A stretch of DNA of 64,000 nucleotides, taken from the NCBI GenBank assembly GCA_037176845.1, contig JAYKXP010000010.1, positions 186,001 to 250,000 on the forward strand, given 5' to 3'. The notes beneath the pieces were generated by a model. That model was not told the origin of the DNA. It ran no database searches and worked only from the letters and a program-made list of their open reading frames with translations. The position numbers were made by a program, and so were the translations under genes. Positions 54,481-64,000 of the stretch are shown here, in pieces (positions within the stretch are counted from its first letter, which is position 1; each line of letters opens with the position of its first letter). The DNA comes from Paramarasmius palmivorus. Lineage: Eukaryota; Basidiomycota; Agaricomycetes; Agaricales; Marasmiaceae.

Positions 54481-56362
54481 ATGCAACCACCAGCTTCAGT
54501 CGTTTTTGTGTCGTTTTTCTTCATTCCAATTTTCACGGTCATTCTTTGTTTTATTTATCGCAAACCACCTCATCCAGTCGTCGCTTTTGTTTCTCTCATT
54601 GCCATTCTCGCTGGATTACCAGTCAATGTATTACACCCATACACAGACACGCTGCTCTGGACTAGCCAAGCGTGTCTGTCCATCTACCTATCTCATTCAA
54701 ACTGGGTATACACAACATGTTTTAGTGGATTTGCTGTAGCTGGTACGATTCTGGTAGTCGTATCATCTGCACTCTCCTCTCTCTTCTTCGTGTTAGTCTC
54801 AACAGGCTGCATACCCCTCATCGCCTACTCGTCCCTGGTCTCAAATGCACGCCGATACTCAATCGCCTTGCTAATATCCCAAGTACTCGTCATTCTCGCT
54901 GGCGCGTTGAGTATAACAGATCTTCGTACGTCCCTTAGCCTTTACCTCGAATGAAAGCTTACTCGACCAATGGCAGCATCCACCCCCTTCACCCTGACAT
55001 CCAACATTCTCCTATCCATCGCAATTTGTGGGCTAGTGTTTTCTTTTACGCGTAAGTACCCCTTGGACCTTGCTTTCCTCGGTGCCATCTAACACCCGAG
55101 GTTTCACAGTACACACCCATCCACCTCCAACACCCCAACTCCAGGTCCAGATAGCATTCACATCCCCATCCACAACCCGATTAACCTTTCCAGGGGTCGT
55201 ACCCGACGTCTCCGAGTCTCGTACCTTTACCGTCAACCATCACCCAAAAACGAACATCAATATTCTACCGCGTTCTTCGGCGCCGATTACAAACGCGTCA
55301 CCGAGGACAGTGACAAAGACACCATATTTGTCACCGAGGACATTGACAGGCGGAACGGGAACGGCGAAAGAACTCGGGACGCCAGTGCCAAAGTCGTATT
55401 CGGTTCACGTTCACGGCGCTGGTACTGCGGCGCATACATCAACCCCAGACCCAGACCCATCTTCCCAGCCTCCCATTACGCCTTTTTCGTTTTCACCCAT
55501 CTCGCCGTTCTCACCACTTTCTCCCTTTGAACCAATAACACCTTACTATACCGCTCCTTCAACACCAACACCCAAACGAAGACATTCCATCGACTCCCCA
55601 GATACCCCAGAGTTGGAGATGTGTAGATGGCCTCGACGTAAGCTGTACAAAGAAGCAGAGAAAGAGTTGGAGTTGGATTTCTTTGCGCCGGGTTTGGATA
55701 GGACAGCGTTGGATTTGGAGAGGATAGAGTCGAATAACACGTTGGTGTCTAGCACCAACAGTTTCACGAAATCGGAGGTCTTGACGCGTATTTCGACCAA
55801 TACCTCTACCAGCAGTACGGTTACGATTACTCCACCAAAACCAAAACCCAAATCCAAACCGCCTCCATCATCCTTCACGTACCCCCATCTCCACACCACA
55901 CCAGCACCAGTCCGACTCCGCCCCTTCCCCTTACACAGGAACAGAAAACCACTTTCGTCGTTCTTCTCCCGCGCCAACCCAAATGGGAGGTGGAGTGCCC
56001 TAGATTCAACGTCCGAACTCGATCTTGCTGGGTCAGAAGAAGGCGAAGGGGTAGAAAGGCAAGAGGAAAGCGAAGAAGCAGAAAGTGGATGGAGAGACGA
56101 CCCAGATCCGTTTGCGTTAGTTCCTCGGCCTGTGACTGTCGTTGGGTCCAGTCCTTCTATGGGCGTCGGCTCCGGCTTGGGGGAAGGAGCAGGAACACGG
56201 ATGAGTGCGTGGGGACGTCTTGTTCTTCCTACGCCTCAGCCTACGCCGGAGAGAACAGGAAGGCGAACGAGGAAGAGGCCTAGGACGGCACCGGAGAGAG
56301 ATCAAGTTAGGGAAGAGGCGTTGCTTGCGCAGAGGTGGTTGAGGGAGTTGGGGGAGGTGTAG
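54481..56362 (+). CDS. Membrane protein with long disordered cytoplasmic tail, unknown function
   Basis: Three exons (54481-54925, 54977-55051, 55101-56362) give an intact 593-residue protein. The first 175 residues contain about five hydrophobic helices (VVFVSFFFIPIFTVILCFIY, VVAFVSLIAILAGLPVNVL, GFAVAGTILVVVSSALSSLF, LLISQVLVILAGALS, and ILLSIAICGLVFSFT in exon 2). The other 420 residues are Pro/Ser/Thr-rich and disordered, with acidic stretches (EEGEGVERQEESEEAESG) and a basic RTGRRTRKRPRTAP near the end. The ATG at 54481 places a helix close to the N-terminus; earlier in-frame ATGs are possible. The family is not recognised; the topology suggests a membrane scaffold or signalling protein. 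Confidence 0.7.
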
Positions 56363-57182
56363 TCTTGTCGTTCGTTCATTGTTGTTGTTGTTTTCGTCGT
56401 TCGTTGTTGTGTATAGCTTTCGCTCGTTTTTTCGTGTATAGTGTACGATACTGTAGATGTAGACCCAAGGACTGAGTACTGAGGGCTTGAAAGTAACATA
56501 GTGTCTGTTTGTTGGTAGTGTAGTGTAATTTACCCTTGGAGTTGGAACGTGGAAGAGAAGGAAGGAAGGAAGTTTTTTTGGGGGGGCATTTTGACAACGA
56601 CATATTCTAAATCTGGATATGTTATCGCCGGTATCATATCTGTTCCCACAAGCTAAAGCACCCTAGATTCAAAGTACCTGTTGCTTGATGAGTTGGGCCC
56701 TAGGCGGTAACGAGTCTAATAGCGCCTCAGGTTCCAGTTCGCGCAATTTGAGCCCTTCAGGCAAGTGTCTCCCGTAGCCTAAAGCACTTTTCTACCATCG
56801 TCAATCTCGTGCGTCCATGGCAAGGAATCGAGAATCTATTGTGGAGAGTCGAGATACCATGTACTTAATCTCCAACCTTTTATTTGTAGACAAGGTACCT
56901 TATCCGGGACCACAGTGTGAATGTTGGAGTCGCCATGGTTCAACGTTCAACCATTCCTCTATCAAACGACTTGGGTGAACGATGCTCACAAGGACGGAGG
57001 TGTAGTCCTAGTCCCAGTCCATGTGTCGCGTTCGGTATCAGAAATTTTTTTTAAAAAAAAGAGTTTTTTGGCATTCCAATTCAAGTTCCGAACGTAGTAG
57101 AGTATGATTCCCGGGCCACAAATCTGATGTACATTTGTAGTACTCCAACACCCCAACACCTACGCCCTTCTGTCTCTTTATA
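56363..57182. other. Intergenic region between convergent genes
   Basis: Contains T- and A-rich tracts typical of 3' flanks. No gene seen. Confidence 0.4.
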
Positions 57183-60100
57183 CTATATCTCCACCTTCAC
57201 CTCAAACCCAATATTCGCTATCCCAGCACGTATATCGTCCTACGCCACATCAACATCCATACAAACCCAACACAAAAAAAACGACACTCACCACGATGCC
57301 ACCCCACTCATCCCAAACCTTCACCTGCCCAGGCACCTTATTCAACTCTGTCGTATCAAAAAACGCTACATCCCCAAGCGTCATCTCGCCTTGCGCGATC
57401 TCTTGTTGACCTTCCAAATCCTTCGTAATCTTTACTCTAAACCGAGCGTTTGGTCTAAAGAAAAAATCTTCATACGTCTTAAAGATGATGTCGTTGTCGG
57501 GGAACGGCTGCATAGCCCTTTCGGGTGTATCTAAAAAGTGTGCGTATGTCAAGGGTGCGGTGAGGGGACAGCTAAGCGTGACTTGATCAGAGTTTAGCTG
57601 GATATTAGGCGAAGCGAGGAGAACGTGGTCGATATGCCACCCTGATGGGCTGCCGTATAAGAAGAATGGCATGGTGAGACGGGGATAAGCGTTGGAGAGG
57701 TGGGCATTATCGAGTTGTCTGTTGACGATGATTTGGATGTTTGTGAGAGGGATGTTGGTTAATAGACGGGTGCTACGTGTTTGCGCGTGAGCGTGTTGAA
57801 TCGGATGTGCATATGACTCGGAAAAGCCTACTCACGATTCCGGTGCTACCCCTTGATCAACATTCACCAAAAACGTTCCCTGCACCAACATCTCTTGCAA
57901 GATCCCAGGTTTCGCATTCATCAACGTACAGACCTGCTTCGGGTTCCGCGTTCGAGCTCGCACGTATTCCGCCATCGCATCCGCAGGTAAATCACCACTA
58001 ACAATAACCTGATATCGGTGGTTCGCCATATTGAGCATCGGTAAGTGGACGAGGTAAAGTCGGTCTAGACCTTGCATGATAAATCTATGAACGTCTGGTG
58101 AGATCGTATTACACCTCCGGGATGTTTCAACCTCTTCTTCGATGACTATTCGTAGATCGTTGATGATAGTCTTGGTGAACTCGAGGGTAGTGGGGAACGG
58201 TGACATGACGACGTTGATGAGTGAGTATAGATCTTCCGGGGTGTCCGTGTCAAGCCCGAGTCGGCGTTTGTATGTTTTCAAACAGTCTCCGTAAGCAGCA
58301 GAGGGGAATACACTAGAAGTGAGGAAGAGAGGTTTATTGGTGATGGTATCTTTGGGCGAAACGATGGAAAGTCGCTCAAAGATTCGTCGGTTGAGGTCGT
58401 TTGCTGCAGTGACGTCTCGGTTGGGTTTACCGTCGAGTACGGCGAATGCGTTGATGGAGAGGTCTGAGCCCATGTCTTTGATGAGTTTCATTGCTGAGGA
58501 ATCTTGGACGAGTATTTCGTTTGGGACACTGAGGATGCGTTTTCGAATGAATTCTTTTTGGGCTTCGATGTCTCCTCCTTCTAGTTCGGCGGGTAGCAGG
58601 TTCAGGGGTGTGACGATAAAATCCGTGTCCTTTGTTGACATGGTAACAAGGTGAGCGTACATCTGAGGATCCGATAGATACATGAGTGAGTGTGACAGGA
58701 ATGCGGGACGCTTACGATAGCGCAGCCGAATACTGCCTCGCCGAGCAGTGCACCATATCCTTTAGGGTGCAATCCAATGACTTCATGGGAGAGGAAGGTA
58801 GCGACAGGTGCCGCACCGGGTTTGCTGTTGGGACTTGTCAGACAACATGACCACACCCCAATTCAACTTTACTCGCCTTCCTTCAATTCCATACACACCC
58901 ATGCTCTCTTCACCACTTCGATTCACAATTGGGCTAGTCCACGTAACCAAATATCGCATCCTTTCATCGCGATACAAAAGACCACCAGCGGGGTATTGGA
59001 TGTATCCACTCTTGTGAGGATCAACTGTTAATGAATCGGAAAACCTCAGGCTGCGAAGGCTGCGCTGGGTTGATTCTTTGAGTGCAATAGAGGGAACAAA
59101 ATGCCGTCCGTCTCTGGGATCTTCGAGACCATCCCGAAGGGTCGTACAAAAGTAAGCGCCCCAAGCACCGTCGGCATGAAGAACGAAACTGAGGCTCTTT
59201 TTGCGGTACTGTCGCAGAGGTTTGTAAGTTGCAGTTAGTGAAAGCATAAAGTGCCATGTACCTCGTCACGGATTTGAACGATCTCCTCTCAAGGATCACA
59301 AGCGCCGTGCTCCGTAGAGCCGATAATGGCGACGACAGCGTACACCGCACGTTCCTCTTTGATGCACTTGTCAAGTTCTTCACGCAGTGCACTGGGTTTC
59401 ATTCGAGCGCCATCGTCAACCGCGATGTTTATCAGGTTACTCTCGCCGATGCCAGTTACAGCTAATCGAAAATGAGTATGCGTGTCACGGAGCGAGGTTC
59501 AGTGTACATACCAGCACCCTTGGGCCAAGAGTAATGCTTGGTTGCGCTGGTGAAATAGGCAATATTATTGATTCGTTCGAGGCCAAATTTCTTCGCGAAC
59601 ATGTTGGCGTGCTTGCTCGCCGATTGGATGATGAATGGCTTGAGAGCCGTCTCCAAGAACGTAGAGGAGAAGGAGTATTGCTTGTATAAGCGAGTTGGAA
59701 TGTCCAGGACGTCGTTTGGAGCGATATTCAATAGTTCCCACGTCGTGAAATCGCGCAAGAGCTTGGAAGTACCTGTACAAGTTGGTACCTCGAACGAGTC
59801 TGCAATAAAGTCGAGTGGTTGTCCTTCCCCCATTGCGAGTACCAAGCTGAGGGGATAAAACTTTAAATTGCGGGCTAAACACGGCAGAATTAGTATGGGG
59901 CGAAGTGTAACATCGCATAGTGACACACCTGCCCACATGGACTCCAAATTGGCGACGGAGCCATCGCAAGTGATGTGACCCCAGGGTTTGCTTTGACCTT
60001 CCTGGCCAAAACCTACCATCTTGCAAAGCTGTTGCCCAACCTGGTATTCAATCCACGTTGTAAGTGGCGATGCCTCGACTGCGACGTTATTGGGGTTGAC

Positions 60101-60557
60101 TGGAAAACTTTTGTGAGAGATTCAACATAACAATCGACAGGGCATACTTACAGAGCATGGCTGTTAGATAGCCTGCAATGCCTGGTAGAGTGGTATCGTT
60201 CGTCATATGTCCGTTGTAGCGAGGGTTCCAAAAGGGCACATGATGGAGGCAGAGCTCCTCAGCCAATCTTTGAACGCCAAACGTGAGTTTCTTCATCTGG
60301 GCTATTGGAAAGCATTCAGAGGATATTACATCGAATAGATCGAATGAAAATTTACTCAGAAAGGGGACCGACGCCTGCATTGAGGGGGTGATAAAAGGGG
60401 GGTCGCTCGGAAAGTAGCTATTTCGAGCCTTTCCTTGCTCTGCAAGAATAGCATTCAGGACAGTCACCAGGAATGTAAAGTTCTCGGCTCGGGGACCGAG
60501 GAACCATGCACTGACAGCTTGGTGCAAGTTCTCGTCGTAGTGAGGTAGTCGAGGCAT
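57183..60557 (-). pseudogene. Aromatic-amino-acid-decarboxylase-like PLP enzyme with C-terminal appendage, in-frame stop
   Basis: Multi-exon gene from ATG 60557 (MPRLPHYDENLHQAVSAWFL) to TAG 57183. The group II PLP-decarboxylase fold is evident: NGHMTNDTTLPG, WGHITCDGSVANLESMW, ATKHYSWPKGA, VVAIIGSTEHGACDP, SFVLHADGAWGAYF (Asp binding the pyridine ring) and DPHKSGYIQYPAGG, whose Lys (codon 59011-59013) holds PLP. About 470 further residues form a C-terminal appendage like that of fungal non-canonical decarboxylases such as the one described from Psilocybe cubensis. The codon after GACDP is TGA (59289-59291), before the catalytic Asp and Lys, while all downstream exons stay open. One intron seems to use a GC donor, restoring the GSKPGA motif. 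Either a recently dead gene, a sequencing error, or readthrough. Confidence 0.75.
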
Positions 60558-62497
60558 CTGTGAATGTGAGAGGCCAGAAGATGGACAGTGCGAAAAACTG
60601 GTTAACGAGCTTTATACTCCTTCCAAATCCCTAATCGGGCACTCGAGGTTTTCACGCCGCGGTCGACGGACAGAATGAATAGAATAGATGGTAGAGGCGC
60701 CTTCTAAGACGCCTTCCTTCTGCACGTTGCGAGTCCTCAGCAATTTTCCGGACAGGCATGGAGCGAATCTTTCAGCTCGTCTGCAGGATTCTGGTAAGGG
60801 AGGCGAAGATGGTGAACGCTAGACACCTTGGAAGCCAAGACACTTACTGCTGATGAGAAAAGCTAGGTATGTATCATCCATGCCGGTGGAGCTACAGAGA
60901 CAAGAAACTCGATGATGTCAACCAAACGAAGTATCATCTTCTGTTCGGAGTAACGTATTGCCGGTCCAAGCATCAGATCTCGGTAGGCTGTGGATGAAGG
61001 GAAGATTTCAGCATCAGCAGGTATCGCCCCAAGCATATGAAAAGAAGTTTGCCTGCTTCTCGATGCTAAGGAAGCGCAGCGCCAGCTTCTCCTCCGCACG
61101 GGGCCTAGGTAGGGTGTTTCGAGATATGCGAGCCGCGAAAAAACTGTAGGAACTGCGGGTGGTATCAATATAGCACTGTCCACGGGGAAGAAATTAACAG
61201 GTGCACTTTCATCAACCCATTCAGTGATAAGATCTACAGCTTGCAGTGTTGGATTCGATGCAGCAGCTCGCGGTCCATGATGAATGATGTTGCGCCACTT
61301 CTCCCATGCACACTAAACTCGGCCCCAAAAGACCCTCAGAACCACCGACTTTTTCGTTTCCGGTTCAAAACCACCCCCATAACGATTAACTGTCATTCGA
61401 TCCCTTTACGACGAGAATTATATCATTCTGCTTTCGTCTATTTTCAGAAGAGGAGCGAATCTGAGAAGTTGTGCGACCTTTTTGGAGTGGTATTCGACTC
61501 GGATGTGTCCGGGTGTGGTGATGAATAAACGGACCAGCTGCACCGCGACAGATATTAGTCCAAAGCCTCCTCCTGCAAGTCACGGTGATCGACTGTGTAT
61601 ACCCAACGTTCCAAGGTTGAGAACATCATTTGCAAGACAGCCACTGTCCACTGACGTCCACGGACAGATGATGGTTTAGAAGTGTGATGTGTCACATTGT
61701 GTGACTGACAGTCCTCATCCGTCGTCGTCCGCATTTGGATTTATCTCCGAAAAGTCGCTCACCGTCAACTCATCATGAAATTGCAGGACATTCGCCAAGA
61801 TTTAGCTACCGCGACGGACTGGATCGTTGAGATATTTAGAAATATCCAATAGGAACAAAAAAGAGGTTTCCAAACCCGGGCCGGCACGGATTTTCAGACA
61901 ACGTTGCCAGCACCCTTCTTTTTGTGTCACTTCCGATACAACCCTAAGTACTGCCTGAAGCACTAGTACTTGCTACCAATCGATAATCACTCGTCCTGTA
62001 TTGATGCTGTCCCTTCTGGCGACCCAGACCCAACTTCAGCCCGTCAAAATACAATATCGATAACTCGAACGACTCCGAGTCGCGACTCGACTGTTGTGTC
62101 TGTGTATGTTTATGATTGCGTTGTATTCACGGTGTAGATGGGCACCTTGTCTATCGCCGTCACCCGAATAAGGGAAGCTGAAGCTTGAAGATGTATGAAG
62201 GAGCTCGTAGGCTCACGATCGATCCGAATTAGGATAACCGCGCGTTGTGGTATGCAGAGGTACTTAGAGCAGAACACTCGTCGTTCATCATTAGATTAGA
62301 TCTGATTGGGCAATCACAGGGTTTTGAAGCTCTGGCTTCGGCAGACAAATCAGGCCTTGACTACGATACGCTGAAAAGAGAACAGGTTGGGTCTACTACT
62401 TCAAACAATTGCATATCCTACATTGTACTTGTACCTGCGAAGGAGCAATTTGGGATTTATTTTATCCATCCCACAGTTGCTAGCTACTAGCCGCCTC
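60558..62497. other. Intergenic region between the two decarboxylase genes
   Basis: A minus-strand reading at 60863-61330 (WEKWRNIIHHGPRAAASN ... AYRDLMLGPAIRYSEQKMIL) looks protein-like and may be a decayed gene, but no family, start or full exon set could be established. The rest shows nothing I can support. Confidence 0.3.
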
Positions 62498-64000
62498 TCA
62501 AGCACCTCTCAGTCCATTACTCAACTCGACATGCTTGAAACCAACATGCAAACTCGAATTTTTCATGCCTTCACCAATGGAATCCTACACAGTCGCAAGT
62601 CAATCCCAGACCAAAAACAATCACCGATGACAAAAAAAGAACTCACAATCACATGTCCCCACTTCTCCCAAAGATGCCTTGGACCCTTCTTGCCAGGCAT
62701 CATGTTCAACTCGTTTGTGTCAAAGAACGCCACGTTCCCGAGTGTGAGCGTAGCTCGAGGTACAATTTCCTTCAAGCCTTCTACATCCTCGGTAATCCTC
62801 ACCTCAAACTCCGTCTTTGGTTTGAAGAAAAAGTCGGCGTAATTGTCCTTTATGGTCTCATTATCGGGGAAAGGTTGCATAGCCAGCTCGGGTTTGTCCA
62901 GGACATGGGCGTATACATGTTCAGTGGGTCCGATGGAGGCGAGCTGGTGTGATAGATGGACTTGGTCGGCGGTGAGTTGAATGTTAGGTGATGCGAGGAG
63001 GACGTGGTCAATGTGATAGCTGTTCGAGGTGAGGCCGTATAGGTAGAAAGGCATGGTCGAACGCGGGTAAGTGGTTGTGAGGTTTTTGCTATCGAGTTGT
63101 CTTCGGACAACGATTTGAACGTTACTAAGTGTAACGTTTGGGATGAACAAGGAGCTGTCGCTGGATACGTGTAAGTAAGCGGAGTTGCTAAAAGAAAAAG
63201 AGAAGAATGTCGATGGACAAGACAACTCACGGACTGGGCGGAACTCCTTTGAAGATATTGACTGTGAACGTGCGTTGTGATACCATGTTTTCGAGGGTAC
63301 TAGGCTCTGCGTTTGCCAAAGTGAAGAGTTGTGTAGGGTCCTCTTTGCGAGCTCGGGTGTATTTTTCCATCGCGTCTGGGGGGAGGTAACCGGTGATAAT
63401 TAACTGGGATCGATGGCTGGCCATATTGAACATAGGGATATGGACAAGGTAGAGCACTTCTGTGCCTTGCATGATGAACCCATGAGTGTCCGGTGAGACT
63501 GTATTCCATTGTATGGATGTTGCAACCTCTTCTTCGATAACGGTTTGTAGATCCTCGATGATAGTCTTGGTGAAATCGAGTGTAGTGGGAAATGGAGACA
63601 TGACGACATTGATGAGGGAATAGAGGTCTTGTTCCGTGTCTTGGGCCAACCCTAGTCGACGTTTGTACGTCTTTAAACAATCTCCATAATTTTTATAGGA
63701 GAACTTTGTCGAAGTGAGGAAGAGTGGCTTGTCCTTGGGACCGTCCTCGGGGGATACGACGGAGAGTCGCTCAAAGATTCGTCGGTTGAGGTCGTTGGCC
63801 AAGATGACATCGTCATTGGGCTTGCCATCAAGTTTAAAGTTGACAGCAAATGCGTTGATTGAGAGATCTGATCCCATTTCCTTGACAAGATACATTGCTT
63901 CTTCGTCTTGGACGAGATCCTCGTTTCGAACACCGAGGATATGTTTACGGATGTATTTCTTCTGGTCTTCGACGTCCTTCCCTTTTAGTTCCGCAGGTAG
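62498..64000 (-). CDS. Aromatic-amino-acid-decarboxylase-like protein, paralogue 2, partial (5' end outside window)
   Basis: Only the C-terminal appendage is inside the window. It enters from the right edge in an open frame (LPAELKGKDVEDQKKYIRKH) and continues with MGSDLSINAFAVNFKLDGKP, FERLSVVSPEDGPKDKPLFL, LYSLINVVMSPFPTTLDFTK and GFIMQGTEVLYLVHIPMFNM. After an intron near 63230 it goes on with MPFYLYGLTSNSYHIDHVLL and AMQPFPDNETIKDNYADFFF, and a last small exon ends IDSIGEGMKNSSLHVGFKHV before TGA at 62498. Each segment aligns with the appendage of the gene at 57.2-60.6 kb and intron positions agree. The PLP domain lies beyond 64000, so activity cannot be judged. No stop interrupts the visible part. 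Confidence 0.8.

Noticed and set aside
60863..61183. Minus-strand open frame that reads like protein
   Set aside because: No recognised family, no start codon and no complete exon set; kept only as a note in the intergenic entry.
1..64000. CRISPR arrays, operons or bacterial promoters
   Set aside because: Spliced genes and tRNA introns show this is eukaryotic nuclear DNA; no regularly spaced direct repeats with unique spacers were seen.

Overview
This is nuclear DNA of a basidiomycete fungus, most likely an Agaricomycete. Genes are split by many short introns (about 45-65 nt, GT...AG, a few GC...AG). The families fit as well: tandem F-box genes, DUF6533 membrane proteins, a basidiomycete-type sesquiterpene synthase, a Crypton recombinase and a fungal decarboxylase with a C-terminal appendage. 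All multi-exon models were spliced by hand; where I say a model is intact, the joined exons give one open frame divisible by three. Function is inferred from motifs only; no database search was run.

Layout. 1-0.6 kb: start of a Gly/Asn/Trp-rich protein on the minus strand. 0.9-22.8 kb: a terpene biosynthesis locus. It holds an intact sesquiterpene synthase (16.5 kb), two intact P450s with the same 11-exon structure (3.3 and 20.7 kb), a decayed trichodiene-synthase-like gene (6.0-8.1 kb) and a truncated duplicate of it (0.9-2.2 kb). This locus is interrupted at 8.3-15.1 kb by a probable Crypton element with an intact 13-exon tyrosine recombinase and, 151 bp downstream on the same strand, an intact XPG/GEN1-like nuclease. 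A 705-bp terminal-inverted-repeat element lies just upstream of the second P450. 24.2-27.2 kb: a C2H2 zinc-finger protein, a possible regulator of the locus, and a MIF-type tautomerase.

28.4-38.1 kb: three tandem F-box paralogues interleaved with two P-loop sulfotransferase-like paralogues on the opposite strand. 39.6-48.7 kb: an orphan acidic protein, two DUF6533 membrane proteins in a tandem segmental duplication that carries tRNA-Pro, and a DUF2015 protein. 49.3-50.4 kb: a secreted proline-rich repeat protein whose repeats are punctuated by Gln-Arg-Arg, with the layout of a Kex2-processed repeat peptide precursor. 52.3-54.1 kb: a tandem array of about 0.83-kb units, each with a tRNA-Pro(UGG) gene and a divergent coiled-coil gene; the tRNA introns differ while the mature tRNAs are nearly identical.

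54.5-56.4 kb: a membrane protein with a long disordered tail. 57.2-64.0 kb: two paralogous aromatic-amino-acid-decarboxylase-like genes. The first carries an in-frame stop before its catalytic lysine; the second runs off the right edge.

The two things most worth following are the recombinase-nuclease pair and the repeat peptide precursor.
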